The notes under the pieces were generated by a model. It saw only the letters and a list, made by a program, of their open reading frames with translations. It was not told the origin of the DNA and did not search any database. Both the position numbers and the translations under genes were made by a program. From positions 1 through 64,000 of the forward strand of contig NZ_QXGH01000019.1 in the NCBI RefSeq assembly GCF_003515065.1: 64,000 bases of DNA. The letters are read 5' to 3'. The stretch is from Nocardioides immobilis. Lineage in GTDB: Bacteria > Actinomycetota > Actinomycetes > Propionibacteriales > Nocardioidaceae. Below, piece by piece: positions 19,547-28,218 of this stretch (the stretch's first letter is position 1; each line of letters opens with the position of its first letter).

Positions 19547-20371
19547 CTAACGACGGTCGCGCCGTTCGGCGAGCCTCTGCGCCTGACCTTCGTGGATGTC
19601 GCTGACCCACTCCCAGCCAGGCTTGGCCGATGGGCCGATCCGCGGGTCGTCGGGAGCACGGCCATCGCGCAGGGCATGGACGTAGGCCCGGTCGAGCTCG
19701 ATCCGCGCGCGTACCTGATCGGCTCCGCCCACGGACCCGTGACCGGGGACGACGACTCCGACGTCGTCCGCCACGCCCTCCAGCAGCCCCAGCCCGGTGA
19801 GGTAGTCCTCGATCGGGTCGTTGGCGCCGTTGAAGTCGTCGAGCATCGGGATGAAGACGTCGGACAGCATGTCGCCGGCCACGAGAACCCCGCGTTCCTC
19901 GATCAGCAGTGCTGCATGCCCCGGGGCGTGCGCCGGATGCTCGACGATCCGGACCCGAGGTCCATCCCAAGGGACCTCCGCGGTTCCGGCAGGCAGACCG
20001 GTGATGAGTCCGAACAGGTCCAGCGGCGTCTCCTCGGCGATCTCTGGCGGCAACCCCTCGGCGACGCGGGACCTCCAGTCCGGGCTCGACAGCAGGTCGC
20101 GCATGAAGGCTGCACAGCGGGCGGTGCCGTACCGGGGAGCTTCGCCGAGCTCCGCGTGCCAGAGCACGTGATCCCAGTCCGGATGCGTCGCGAAGCCTGC
20201 TACCACGGGCTGGTCCCGCTCACGAAGGTCGTTCGCGAGGCAGGTCATCTCGGCGTCAGTGAGTCCGGGGTCGACGACCAGCACGCCGGCCCGGCCCTGC
20301 ACGACGACGGCGTTGTTCTGGAGGAGCTCGCTCTGGTGGACCTGCACACCTTCCGCGACCTGCGTTAGCAT
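19547..20371 (-). CDS. MBL-fold metallo-hydrolase
   Basis: A 274-residue metallo-beta-lactamase fold protein. Metal motifs are THPDWDHVLWH (an HxxxDH variant), HPAHAPGHAALLIEERG, VLVAGDMLSDVFIPMLDDFN and VVPGHGSVGG. The first His of the usual HxHxDH is replaced (H-P-D-W-D-H), which may alter one zinc site. The ATG at 20371 is preferred over an upstream open stretch because GGAAGG lies six bases ahead. The substrate is unknown. Confidence 0.85.
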   Translation of the reverse strand: MLTQVAEGVQVHQSELLQNNAVVVQGRAGVLVVDPGLTDAEMTCLANDLRERDQPVVAGFATHPDWDHVLWHAELGEAPRYGTARCAAFMRDLLSSPDWRSRVAEGLPPEIAEETPLDLFGLITGLPAGTAEVPWDGPRVRIVEHPAHAPGHAALLIEERGVLVAGDMLSDVFIPMLDDFNGANDPIEDYLTGLGLLEGVADDVGVVVPGHGSVGGADQVRARIELDRAYVHALRDGRAPDDPRIGPSAKPGWEWVSDIHEGQAQRLAERRDRR

Positions 20372-20465
20372 GGGGCACCTTCCGCTGGTGGGTTGCAACC
20401 GCTGGTCGAGACGGTAATACCTCATCGATCGCGCTAGGCTCGAACATCTGTTCTATTGTTGGTAG

Positions 20466-20678
20466 ATGGCGAGGACGCGGTTCGTGTGGGTGCGTCCGGC
20501 GTTCGCGCCCGCCGAGATGCCGGGCCTGGTCCTCGAGTGGCGCCGGGACCCCGAGGGCGGCTGGCGCGCGCTGGTCACCTGGGTCGAGGCGCGGGGACGG
20601 GTCGTCACCGCCTGGGTCCCGGCAGACGAGCTCCGACCTGTGGAGGCGCCGCCGCGGACCGGGTCGGCGTACGGCTGA
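20466..20678 (+). CDS. Small conserved actinobacterial protein, function unknown
   Basis: A 70-residue protein rich in Trp and Arg: FVWVRPAFAPAEMPGLVLEW, RRDPEGGWRALVTWVEARGR and VVTAWVPADELRPVEAPP. The pattern of short beta strands with conserved Trp is what I expect from a small SH3-like or KOW-like fold; no domain name can be given. The -10-like TATTGT at 20454-20459 ends six bases before the ATG, predicting a leaderless mRNA. It stands alone between divergent and convergent neighbours. Confidence 0.6.
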   Translation: MARTRFVWVRPAFAPAEMPGLVLEWRRDPEGGWRALVTWVEARGRVVTAWVPADELRPVEAPPRTGSAYG

Positions 20679-20693
20679 CGCCGCAGCGTCGCG

Positions 20694-21581
20694 TCAAGGA
20701 CGGGGTACGACGACCACCGTGCAGGTCGCGTGCTCGACGAGCGTCCCGGCGACCGATCCCAGGATCAGGTCGCCCAGCGTGGAGCGCTCGTGGGACCCCA
20801 CGACGGCGACGTCGAGGCCGCTCGACAGGTGGAGGAGTGCGTCGTCCGCGAGCCCCTCGACGAGCTCGATCCGCACCGGGACCTCGGGATAGCGCTCGCG
20901 GAAGCCGGCGAGCGTCTCGCCGACGACGAGCCTGAGCTCGTCGTACCTCTCGTCGTCGTCGGTGACCAGCCTCGCGCCGCGACTCGCGGTCTCGGCGTCC
21001 AGGAAGCAATGGACGACCGTGAGCGGCGCGTCGCGGGAGGCAGCGATCCGGAAGGCCTGGTCGAGCGTGAGCAGGGACTGCGGCGTGCCGTCGATCCCGA
21101 CCAGCACGCCGCTCCGGCGCGGCACGCCGTTGTCGGGACGCACGACCGCGACCGGGCAGTGGGCATGGCGGGTGAGCCCGACCGACACCGAGCCCAGCAG
21201 CAGCCGCTTGACCGGGCCGCGACCGTGGGAGCCGACCACCACCATCCCGGCGCGCTCGGAGGCCTCGATCAGGAGGTGCCGGGCATCCTCGGACTTCCAG
21301 CCGACGGAGACGTCGAGGGCAGGGTGCTCCGCGGCGACCGCGTCACGCGCCGCGGCCAGCAGGTGCTCCGCGCCGTCGACCATCGAGTCCTTGAGCGCTT
21401 GCACGTCGACGACCGGTTGCACCATCCAGTACGGGTCGACCCCGCCGAGGGCGTGCATGATCACCAGCGGCCGGCGGTCACGACGGGCCTGGTCCGCCGC
21501 CCAGGTCAGCGCGCGGCTCGAGTGCTCCGAACCGTCGATCCCGACGACGATCGCGCCGTCGGGGATCCGCACCGGGTCCAT
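20694..21581 (-). CDS. Universal stress protein, two tandem Usp domains
   Basis: A 295-residue protein with two UspA domains. The first spans about residues 8-145 ([20 protein letters not shown] to [20 protein letters not shown] and CPVAVVRP). The second spans about 153-293 ([20 protein letters not shown] to [20 protein letters not shown] and CTVVVVPRP). Both keep the G-x2-G-x9-G-(S/T) ATP-binding pattern ([17 protein letters not shown] and, less perfectly, [17 protein letters not shown]). Tandem Usp proteins in actinobacteria are linked to hypoxia or dormancy. ATG at 21581 is the family-consistent start. Confidence 0.92.
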   Translation of the reverse strand: MDPVRIPDGAIVVGIDGSEHSSRALTWAADQARRDRRPLVIMHALGGVDPYWMVQPVVDVQALKDSMVDGAEHLLAAARDAVAAEHPALDVSVGWKSEDARHLLIEASERAGMVVVGSHGRGPVKRLLLGSVSVGLTRHAHCPVAVVRPDNGVPRRSGVLVGIDGTPQSLLTLDQAFRIAASRDAPLTVVHCFLDAETASRGARLVTDDDERYDELRLVVGETLAGFRERYPEVPVRIELVEGLADDALLHLSSGLDVAVVGSHERSTLGDLILGSVAGTLVEHATCTVVVVPRP

Positions 21582-21631
21582 GCCTCGATGCAACCACGTG
21601 GGATCGGCGAAACCCAGCGGTTCGACCGGGG

Positions 21632-21874
21632 TCAGGCTGCGTGCCGCTCCGACCGCTCCAGGCGCAGGGTGGCGCGCATCCGGCGCAGCCGCCGGACCAG
21701 GACCGGGTCGTGGGCCAGCGCCTCGGGTCGCTCGACGAGGGAGTTGATGACGGCGCCGTACTCCCCCGGCCCGAGGGCGAACCGCTGGCGCGCGGCGGAC
21801 GCCCGGGTGGCTCCGTAGCGCCACCAGCGTCGCTCGAAGGCGAGCATCGCTTGCTCGTGCTCGGTCAGGTCCAT
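21632..21874 (-). CDS. DUF3263 domain protein
   Basis: An 80-residue protein with [20 protein letters not shown] and [20 protein letters not shown] followed by [20 protein letters not shown], matching the actinobacterial DUF3263 family. The arrangement of helices with a basic C-terminus suggests a small DNA-binding protein related to sigma region 4-like HTH folds, but no function is established. Paired palindromic elements lie just upstream at 21914-21946. Confidence 0.85.
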   Translation of the reverse strand: MDLTEHEQAMLAFERRWWRYGATRASAARQRFALGPGEYGAVINSLVERPEALAHDPVLVRRLRRMRATLRLERSERHAA

Positions 21875-21913
21875 GGCTCCACGGTGCCGGGGCGGTCCGA
21901 CGGAAATGCCCCG

Positions 21914-21946
21914 TTCTCACGTCACGGACGTGAATTCTCACGTGAG
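21914..21946. repeat. 21-bp-spaced repeats and palindromes upstream of the DUF3263 gene
   Basis: TTCTCACGT occurs at 21914-21922 and 21935-21943, a period of 21 bp. Overlaid on this are the inverted repeat TCACGTC-ACG-GACGTGA at 21917-21933 and the palindrome CTCACGTGAG at 21937-21946. The block lies about 40-70 bp before the DUF3263 start and looks like a double operator. The remaining 21947-22002 has no gene except a possible 13-codon remnant. Confidence 0.55.
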
Positions 21947-22002
21947 TCCCGTCACCCCGCTCAGCCGCCGAGCGCGGTGAGGAACTGCTCGACCTCCAGG
22001 AC

Positions 22003-22689
22003 TCACCGGCTCACCCACTCCTTGTCGGACATCCGGAGCATGGTCACGGACACGGCCGCGAAGCCGACCGCGTTCAGGCCCCACGCGAACAGGTCGAGCT
22101 CGTGGCTGGACACGATCACCGCCGCGACGAAGTGGAGCGGCTGCGACACGAGGACGGCGATCGCTGCCCACGCCGGGACCGACGTACCGCGGAGCAGGGC
22201 GCAGCCGAGCAGGACCGACCCGACGACGTGGCCGATCACGAAGATCCCGCCGGCGACGGCCACTCCCGGGTGCAGCTCGGCGTAGGCCTCAGCGGCGACG
22301 TCCGTCGGCAGCCCCTGGCGTACGGCGAACAGCACCGCCGCATCGGTGACGATCAGCCACCCGAGCGCCAGGTAGCCGGGCACGAGGAGCGCGGCTCCGA
22401 CGGCAGCGAGCCGGGGCGACTCCCGGCGTGCGACCTTCGCGACGACCAGCACCGCAGGCACCAGGGTCAGCATCGCGACGAAACCCAGCCAAACCACGGC
22501 GTTCTGTGCCGTCTGGTGTGCAGCGACCTGACGGGCGACCTCGCTGCTCGAGTCGGTCGTGTCGTAGGGCAGCACGAAGCGCAGCACGGCGATGGCCACC
22601 GGGCCGACCGGCAGCAGCAGCGCCAGCGGGATCCGCCCCCGCCAGGCCAGGTCGGACCGGGTCTCGACCCGTTCGGTCGTGGCGGTCAT
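22003..22689 (-). CDS. Six-helix membrane protein, function unknown
   Basis: A 228-residue hydrophobic protein with about six predicted transmembrane helices, for example [60 protein letters not shown] and [19 protein letters not shown]. It has no catalytic motif I recognise; the arrangement is reminiscent of DUF4386-type proteins. Its ATG overlaps the stop of the upstream membrane-protein gene as ATGA, so the two small membrane proteins probably work together. They are divergent from a two-component system. Confidence 0.7.
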   Translation of the reverse strand: MTATTERVETRSDLAWRGRIPLALLLPVGPVAIAVLRFVLPYDTTDSSSEVARQVAAHQTAQNAVVWLGFVAMLTLVPAVLVVAKVARRESPRLAAVGAALLVPGYLALGWLIVTDAAVLFAVRQGLPTDVAAEAYAELHPGVAVAGGIFVIGHVVGSVLLGCALLRGTSVPAWAAIAVLVSQPLHFVAAVIVSSHELDLFAWGLNAVGFAAVSVTMLRMSDKEWVSR

Positions 22690-23039
22690 CGCACTGCCAC
22701 CTCACGCGCGGCGACCGGCCGGACGAGCAGGGCGACGCCCACGAAGCTCAGCGCGATGAATGCGCCGGCGAACACCGTGACACCGGCGGGCACGTCGTCG
22801 ACGAAGAAGGCAGGCACGGCGGCCACTGCCGACAGGATGCGCAGCACGACGAGCGGTGCCAGCGCCCGGGCCGCCCCGCGGGCGACGTACCCGATGAGCA
22901 CGAGGCTCGCCAGGCCGAGAGCGGCGCCGACGACAGCGACCTCCATCGGCGGGTGCTCCCCGTCGGTGACCAGCGGTCCGGAGAGGTCGATCAGGGAGAG
23001 CAGCCCCAGAATCACGAGGGCAGTGCGGGAGCGGGTCAT
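22686..23039 (-). CDS. Small membrane protein, function unknown
   Basis: A 117-residue protein with about four hydrophobic segments (TALVILGLLSLIDLSGPLV, VAVVGAALGLASLVLIGYVA, LAPLVVLRILSAVAAVPAFF and VTVFAGAFIALSFVGVALLV). AGGAGG just before ATG 23039 is a strong ribosome site. It is the first gene of a two-gene unit with the next membrane protein and lies opposite a NarL-type sensor kinase that starts 165 bases away. Regulation of this pair by that system is plausible but not shown. Confidence 0.7.
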   Translation of the reverse strand: MTRSRTALVILGLLSLIDLSGPLVTDGEHPPMEVAVVGAALGLASLVLIGYVARGAARALAPLVVLRILSAVAAVPAFFVDDVPAGVTVFAGAFIALSFVGVALLVRPVAAREVAVR

Positions 23040-23204
23040 GGAATCCTCCTGGCATTCGGCGACGGGATGTCCGCCGCTCCTCCACGGTCGCCACATCGGG
23101 CGCGGTTGGTGAGGGCGGGCAGTACCGACGGCCCGGGAGGCTGCCCGGCGACCCGGGATCCCGATCCCGTGTGCCCGGGAGCCTCGGACCGCCACAATGA
23201 GGCT

Positions 23205-25175
23205 GTGTCCGGCCGCCGCGTCTCCCTGATGCTGACGTGCCTCGCCGTCGCCGAGGTCGTGGCGGGGGCGGTGCTCGCTGCGGTCGCGGGGATGTCCTTC
23301 GCCGACGCGTTCAACACCTTCGTCGTGACCAACGGCCTGATGGGCGTCTCGTTCGCCGTCTGCGGCGGCATCATCGCCCGGTACCACCCGCGCAACACCG
23401 TCGGCTGGCTGTTCATCGCTGACGGCCTCGGCCATGCGACCGGGGCGCTGATGGCCGCGCTCGCCGTGCTCGTCAACGAGCAGGGCGGCCCGGTCGCGGT
23501 CGAGCGTCTCGCCTCCACGCTGCTCATGTACTCGTGGCCGTGGTCGATCGGGCTGTTCCTGCCGCTCGCGCTCCTCCTCTTCCCCGACGGGCGCGCCGGG
23601 TCCGCCGGCTGGCGCGGCGTCGCGTGGGCGATCGCTGTCACCAGCCCGCTGTTCGTGCTCGAGATCGGGACGAGCCCCGAGCCGTTGACCGACGAGCTCG
23701 CGCCGGGCTACCTCACCCTGCGGCAGTACGACGACCTCAGCGCCCTCTGGACCGTGGCGGAGCTGCGCACCAGCCTGGCGATCCTGCTCGCCGTGGTGAG
23801 CCTCGTCGTCGGCTACCGCCGGGGCGACGAGCTCCGTCGGCGCCAGCTCCTCTGGCTGGTCCTGGCCGCGATCCTCGTCATCGCCGTCGTCATCCCGTGG
23901 TCGTTCGTGTCGGGCACGCCGATCGTCGTACTGCTGGCCGTGCCGCTCATCCCCGTGGCGGTCACGGTCGGCATCGTGCGCGCCCGGCTGTTCGACATCC
24001 GGCTGGTCGTCTCGCGCGCCCTCGCCTGGCTGCTCCTGTCCATCGGGGCGCTCGCCGGCTACGTGGTCCTGGTCGCAGCCCTCGACACGTTCGTCAGCGC
24101 CCGGCTCGGCAAGTCGGCCCTGGTGACGGTGCTCGTGGCGCTCGCCCTCGCTCCCCTGCTGCCCCGGGTCCAACGGCTCGTCGATCGCTGGATGTACGGC
24201 GACCGCGACAACCCGGCGCGGGTCGCGTCGCGGGTCGGCGAGCAGCTCGTCGCGGGCGAGCAGGTCGACCTGGTCGGCGTCGCGGCTGCGGTGCGGACGG
24301 CGCTCCGGCTGCCGTACGTCGCGGTGCGCACGCCGTCCGGGATGCTGGCCGAGTCGGGCCAGCCGGACGGCGCGACCGACCTGGTGCCGCTGTCCTATGC
24401 CGGCCACGACGTCGGGGAGCTCGTCGTCGGGCTCCGGTCGGGCGAGCGGAGGCTGTCGTCCGCCGACCGGTCCACGCTCGGAGTCGTCGCCGCGTCGCTG
24501 GCGCTCGCGGTCCGCGCCCTCGAGCTGTCCGCCGATCTCCGGCACTCCCGGGAGCGACTGGTGATGGCGCGGGAGGAGGAGCGTCGCCGGATCCGCCAGG
24601 ACCTCCACGACGGACTCGGCCCCACCCTGACCGGCGTCGCGCTGTCCGCCGACGCCGCGGCCAACCTCGTCGACTCCGACCCGAGCACCGTCCGGGACCT
24701 GCTCGCCAACCTGCGCCGCGACGCCCGCGTGGCGATCGCCGACGTCCGCCGGCTGGTCGACGACCTGCGGCCGCCCGCCCTCGACGAGCTCGGCCTGATC
24801 CAGGCACTCCGGCAGCGTGCCGACCAGCTGGCCTGGCGCTCCGACGGCTCGTCCATCGGTGTCGACCTGCGGGTACCCGACGTCCTGCCGGAGCTCCCCG
24901 CCGCCGTCGAGGTCGCGGCCTACCGCATCGCCACCGAGGCCCTCACCAACATCGCGCGCCACGCCGGCGCGCGAGGTGCGACCCTGCAGCTCCGCTGCCA
25001 CGACCGGCTGGACCTGGAGGTGCTCGACGACGGCGTCGCCACCGAGCCGTGGGCGCCCGGCGTGGGACTGTCCGGCATGCGCGAGCGCGCCGTCGAGCTG
25101 GGTGGCACGTTCGAGGCCGGGCCGTGCCCCTCCGGCGGCCGGGTCTACGTCTCGATCCCCCTGGACGCAGCATGA
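23205..25175 (+). CDS. Membrane sensor histidine kinase (NarL/DesK type)
   Basis: A 656-residue kinase. The N-terminal third has about eight hydrophobic helices, starting with SLMLTCLAVAEVVAGAVLAA. A GAF-like linker follows at about 340-440. The HisKA_3 box is EEERRRIRQDLHDGLGPTLT with the phospho-His at about residue 469. The HATPase_c part has ALTNIARHAGARGATLQL, LEVLDDGVATEPW and GVGLSGMRERAVELGGTFEA. GTG 23205 is chosen because CACAAT ends six bases before it, predicting a leaderless start; no good ribosome site is present. The stop overlaps the regulator's ATG. Confidence 0.92.
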   Translation: MSGRRVSLMLTCLAVAEVVAGAVLAAVAGMSFADAFNTFVVTNGLMGVSFAVCGGIIARYHPRNTVGWLFIADGLGHATGALMAALAVLVNEQGGPVAVERLASTLLMYSWPWSIGLFLPLALLLFPDGRAGSAGWRGVAWAIAVTSPLFVLEIGTSPEPLTDELAPGYLTLRQYDDLSALWTVAELRTSLAILLAVVSLVVGYRRGDELRRRQLLWLVLAAILVIAVVIPWSFVSGTPIVVLLAVPLIPVAVTVGIVRARLFDIRLVVSRALAWLLLSIGALAGYVVLVAALDTFVSARLGKSALVTVLVALALAPLLPRVQRLVDRWMYGDRDNPARVASRVGEQLVAGEQVDLVGVAAAVRTALRLPYVAVRTPSGMLAESGQPDGATDLVPLSYAGHDVGELVVGLRSGERRLSSADRSTLGVVAASLALAVRALELSADLRHSRERLVMAREEERRRIRQDLHDGLGPTLTGVALSADAAANLVDSDPSTVRDLLANLRRDARVAIADVRRLVDDLRPPALDELGLIQALRQRADQLAWRSDGSSIGVDLRVPDVLPELPAAVEVAAYRIATEALTNIARHAGARGATLQLRCHDRLDLEVLDDGVATEPWAPGVGLSGMRERAVELGGTFEAGPCPSGGRVYVSIPLDAA

Positions 25176-25834
25176 CGTCGATCCGCGTCGTTGTCGCCGA
25201 TGACCACCCGATCGTCCGGGCGGGCCTCGTCGCCCTGCTCTCGTCGCTGCCCGACATGGAGATCGTCGGCACGGCGACGACCGGTCGCGAGGCCGTCCGC
25301 GAGGTCGTGATGACCCATCCCGACGTCGCTCTCCTCGACCTCAAGATGCCCGAGCTCGACGGGATCGCGGCCACCCGCGAGATCGCGAAGGCCGCGCCGG
25401 AGGTCGGCATCCTCGTGCTCACGATGTACGACGACGACGACTCGGTGTTCGCCGCGATGCGGGCCGGGGCGCGTGGCTACCTGGTGAAGGGCGTCGAGCA
25501 GGACGACATCGCCCGGGCTATCCGGTCCGTGGCCGCCGGCGAGGCGATCTTCGGACCGGGGGTCGCGCAGCGCGTGCTCGGCTTCCTCACCACCCCGCAC
25601 CGCGCCGTCGAGGCGGCGTTCCCGGAGCTGACCCCGCGGGAGCACGACGTCCTCGACCTGCTCGCCGCCGGCCTCAACAACGCCCGGATCGCCGACCGGA
25701 TGGGCATCGCGTCGAAGACGGTCGCCAACAACGTGTCGTCGATCTTCAGCAAGCTCCAGGTCGCCGACCGCGCCCAGGCCATCGTCCGGGCGCGCGACGC
25801 AGGGCTGGGCCGGGACGACCCGACGCGGTCCTGA
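25172..25834 (+). CDS. NarL/LuxR-type response regulator
   Basis: A 220-residue regulator. The receiver domain is SIRVVVADDHPIVRAGLVAL with phospho-acceptor Asp56 in VALLDLKMPELDG and the Lys in GYLVKGVEQDD. The C-terminal LuxR HTH is FPELTPREHDVLDLLAAGLN followed by NARIADRMGIASKTVANNVS. ATGA overlap with the kinase gene pairs them. Targets are unknown; the divergent membrane-protein genes at 22003-23039 are the nearest candidates. Confidence 0.94.
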   Translation: MTSIRVVVADDHPIVRAGLVALLSSLPDMEIVGTATTGREAVREVVMTHPDVALLDLKMPELDGIAATREIAKAAPEVGILVLTMYDDDDSVFAAMRAGARGYLVKGVEQDDIARAIRSVAAGEAIFGPGVAQRVLGFLTTPHRAVEAAFPELTPREHDVLDLLAAGLNNARIADRMGIASKTVANNVSSIFSKLQVADRAQAIVRARDAGLGRDDPTRS

Positions 25835-25838
25835 CGAG

Positions 25839-27098
25839 CTACCTCTCGACAGCTCCGATGTCGCAGGCAGTCCCCCGCGGTCGTCGTACGCCGCGCTGGT
25901 CGGCCCCGGGGCAGCCCCCGGTCGCGCCGGCATCGATCGCCGGGCTCCCGGCGAGCGGCATCCTGGTCCGGGTCGGCCCACCGTTGTCGGCGAGCGCGCC
26001 GAGCCGGGCGGCGCGGCCCGGGCGGTCGCCCGGTCCGGTCAGGAAGCAGGACCCGTCGTCGGCCAGGTTGTGTCCTCGCGACTCGATCACCATCGACGAG
26101 ACGTGGCAGTTGTCCAGCCGTCCACCGACGGTGTTGCCGGCGACGATCGTGTTGAGGAGCGTCGTCCGGTACGGCCAGACGTTGGTCAACGGAGCGATCG
26201 GTGCGTACCCCTGACCGGAGGTGTAGCCGCCCCCCGCTTTCAGCGCGGTGTTGCCGGTGATCGTCGAGCTCACGATGGTGACGTTGCCGCTGCCGCGGTG
26301 ATCGATGCCGCCGCCGTAGCCGGTGATCTCGTCCGGGATGAGCTGCGAGAACGGCCGCTCGAACAGGCGGTTCCCCGCGATCGTCGAGTTCACGATCGTC
26401 GCGCCGCCGTCGATCCGCAGCCCGCCGCCCTCGGCAGCGGTGTTGAAGGCGATCAGGCTGTCGCGGACCGTGAACGTGGTGAACGGCGTGCTGAAGATGC
26501 CACCACCGCCGTCGGCCTTGTTGCGGACGAGCGCGACGCGCTCGACAGTGAGCCGGCCCAGGTTGAGGATGGCGCCGCCGATCGCGATGTCGGCGGGCGT
26601 CCTGTCCGCGACGGTCGCATCCCCGCCCGTGATCTTGACGTCGCTCAACGTCAGGTTGCTGCGCGGACCGACACTGAACACCCGGTCGATCGCGTTGCCG
26701 TCGATGGTGGTCGCGTCGGCAGCCGCACCGCGCACGGTGACCGGGCCGACGAGGTCGAGGTCACCGCGCGAGGGGTCGCGCTCGAGGTCGGCGACCAGCG
26801 ACGGGAGCGGCCAGGCGAGCGGTCGGCTCAGCTCGATCCGCCCCCGCGGGAGCACGATCACGTCCGGCCCTCGCGACGCGCGCGTCTCCTGGACGGCCGC
26901 GCGGAGGGTGCAGGTGCCGCTCGCGGTCCGGCAGACGCCGTCGCGCGGATCGGCGTCGACCGCGTCACCGAGAGCGTCGACCTCGTGCGTCACCGTTTCC
27001 GCGGCGGCCGCGCCTGCCGCATCGGCCGTGATCGCGAGGCCCGGGAGCAGGGCTACGGTCGCTACGCCGACGCTCAGGCGCCGTACGGCTTCTCTCAC
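25839..27098 (-). CDS. Secreted right-handed beta-helix protein with CSLREA-type domain
   Basis: About 419 residues. A signal peptide is seen as RRLSVGVATVALLPGLAITA then ADAAGA. The CSLREA-like N-terminal motif is DADPRDGVCRTASGTCTLRA. Then come parallel-beta (polymorphic outer-membrane-type) repeats such as GGAILNLGRLTVERVALVRN, GGGLRIDGGATIVNSTIAGN, VTIVSSTITGN and LLNTIVAGNTVGG. A choice-of-anchor-Q-like end has NGGPTRTRMPLAGSPAIDAG and CDIGAVER. The GTG at 27098 avoids overlap with the upstream gene; GTG/ATG further up are possible. It is likely a secreted surface or adhesion protein; no enzyme active site was found. Confidence 0.8.
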   Translation of the reverse strand: MREAVRRLSVGVATVALLPGLAITADAAGAAAAETVTHEVDALGDAVDADPRDGVCRTASGTCTLRAAVQETRASRGPDVIVLPRGRIELSRPLAWPLPSLVADLERDPSRGDLDLVGPVTVRGAAADATTIDGNAIDRVFSVGPRSNLTLSDVKITGGDATVADRTPADIAIGGAILNLGRLTVERVALVRNKADGGGGIFSTPFTTFTVRDSLIAFNTAAEGGGLRIDGGATIVNSTIAGNRLFERPFSQLIPDEITGYGGGIDHRGSGNVTIVSSTITGNTALKAGGGYTSGQGYAPIAPLTNVWPYRTTLLNTIVAGNTVGGRLDNCHVSSMVIESRGHNLADDGSCFLTGPGDRPGRAARLGALADNGGPTRTRMPLAGSPAIDAGATGGCPGADQRGVRRPRGTACDIGAVER

Positions 27099-27108
27099 CT
27101 CGGCGACG

Positions 27109-28218
27109 CTAGCGGACCCCGGCGCTCCTCGGAATGAAGACCGGCACCCCGCGCTCACCGACGAAGACGTCGAGGATCGCGTGATGGGCGGGGTTCCCGA
27201 AGAACCCCTGGTTGGCGACGAGCACGCTGCGGCCCGCGAACGTCATGTTGGAGGGCGTGTCGAACGGCACGGGCGAGCCGTTGTCGCCGGTCAGCGGCAG
27301 CGACGGCACCCGCTCGACCTCCCGGAACGCCTCGTCGAGCACGACCAGCTGGTTGCTGCCGGCGTTGGCGACGTAGACCCGCCCGGAGCGGGCGAAGCTG
27401 AAGCCGTCGGGCAGGTCCATCGGTCGTGACTGCCATAGCTTCGTGAACGTGCGGTCGCCGTGGAGCGGGATCCGGTAGAGCTTGCCCTGGGCGATCGCGA
27501 GGTCGCCGAGCCCGAGCGAGGTCTGCTGCATCAGGTACAGCGCACGACGGTTCGGCCCGAGCACCAGGCCGGCGGTGCCGAACTCGACCCCGTCGAGCCG
27601 CTTGTCCACGAGCCAGGCACGAGCCCGGCCCCCGCCCGGTGGGACCCGCCAGACGACCGCCTGCCCGTAGTCGCTGACGTAGAGCGCGCCGTCCGGGCCC
27701 CAGGTCGCGTAGTTGGGGACGGGACCGGCGTCGCTGAGGTTCGGCGTGCAGCCCTTCCCCGGCAGTCCGAGCGTGCACGCCGGGAGGTCGCGGAGCCGGG
27801 AGTACGTCGACCAGCGGCCGTTGTGCAGGTTCAGCCGCAACACCTTGCCGGTGCTCTTCTCCAGTACGACGAGCCGCCCGCGGGCGTCGACGTTGGCGAC
27901 CTGCACACCGTGGCTGACCGTGAGGTCCTGCCCCTGCACCTCCCACGACCGCAGCAGGTCGCCACCGCGCGACCACTCGCGCACCACCGAGGGCACGCCG
28001 TCGGTCTGCGGACTCGCGAAGGTCCCCGCGTAGACCCGGCCGTTCGGGTGCAGGACCACGTTCGCGGGGCGACCCGGTGCCTCGACCATCGCGAGCACCT
28101 GGGTGTCCCACTTCTCCCGCTCGGCGACCGCGCCGGACCCGCCGGCCGGCGTGAGGAGCGGCACCAGGCCCACGAGCAGCGCGGCGAGCGCGAGGGGCGT
28201 TCGTCGTACGGAGGTCAC
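27109..28218 (-). CDS. Secreted ScyD/ScyE-like beta-propeller protein
   Basis: A 369-residue exported protein. The signal peptide is RRTPLALAALLVGLVPLLTP. The mature part has repeating blades (RPANVVLHPNGRVYAGTFAS, YATWGPDGALYVSDYGQAVV, DGFSFARSGRVYVANAGSNQ and TPSNMTFAGRSVLVANQGFF), the pattern of ScyD/ScyE and SMP-30-like six-bladed propellers. Four Cys in PACTLGLPGKGCTPN and nearby may form a disulphide. The GTG start overlaps the amine-oxidase stop as GTGA, so it is co-translated with that Tat-exported flavoenzyme; a joint extracytoplasmic role is inferred. Confidence 0.8.
   Translation of the reverse strand: MTSVRRTPLALAALLVGLVPLLTPAGGSGAVAEREKWDTQVLAMVEAPGRPANVVLHPNGRVYAGTFASPQTDGVPSVVREWSRGGDLLRSWEVQGQDLTVSHGVQVANVDARGRLVVLEKSTGKVLRLNLHNGRWSTYSRLRDLPACTLGLPGKGCTPNLSDAGPVPNYATWGPDGALYVSDYGQAVVWRVPPGGGRARAWLVDKRLDGVEFGTAGLVLGPNRRALYLMQQTSLGLGDLAIAQGKLYRIPLHGDRTFTKLWQSRPMDLPDGFSFARSGRVYVANAGSNQLVVLDEAFREVERVPSLPLTGDNGSPVPFDTPSNMTFAGRSVLVANQGFFGNPAHHAILDVFVGERGVPVFIPRSAGVR

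Noticed and set aside
21961..22002. Minus-strand remnant [13 protein letters not shown] followed by TGA
   Set aside because: Looks like the end of a protein but is only 13 codons and has no start. Too little to annotate as a gene fragment.
22686..25001. 771-codon minus-strand frame across the sensor kinase
   Set aside because: It is antisense to a kinase with complete DHp and ATPase motifs. Only its last 118 codons (22686-23039) form a real gene with a ribosome site.
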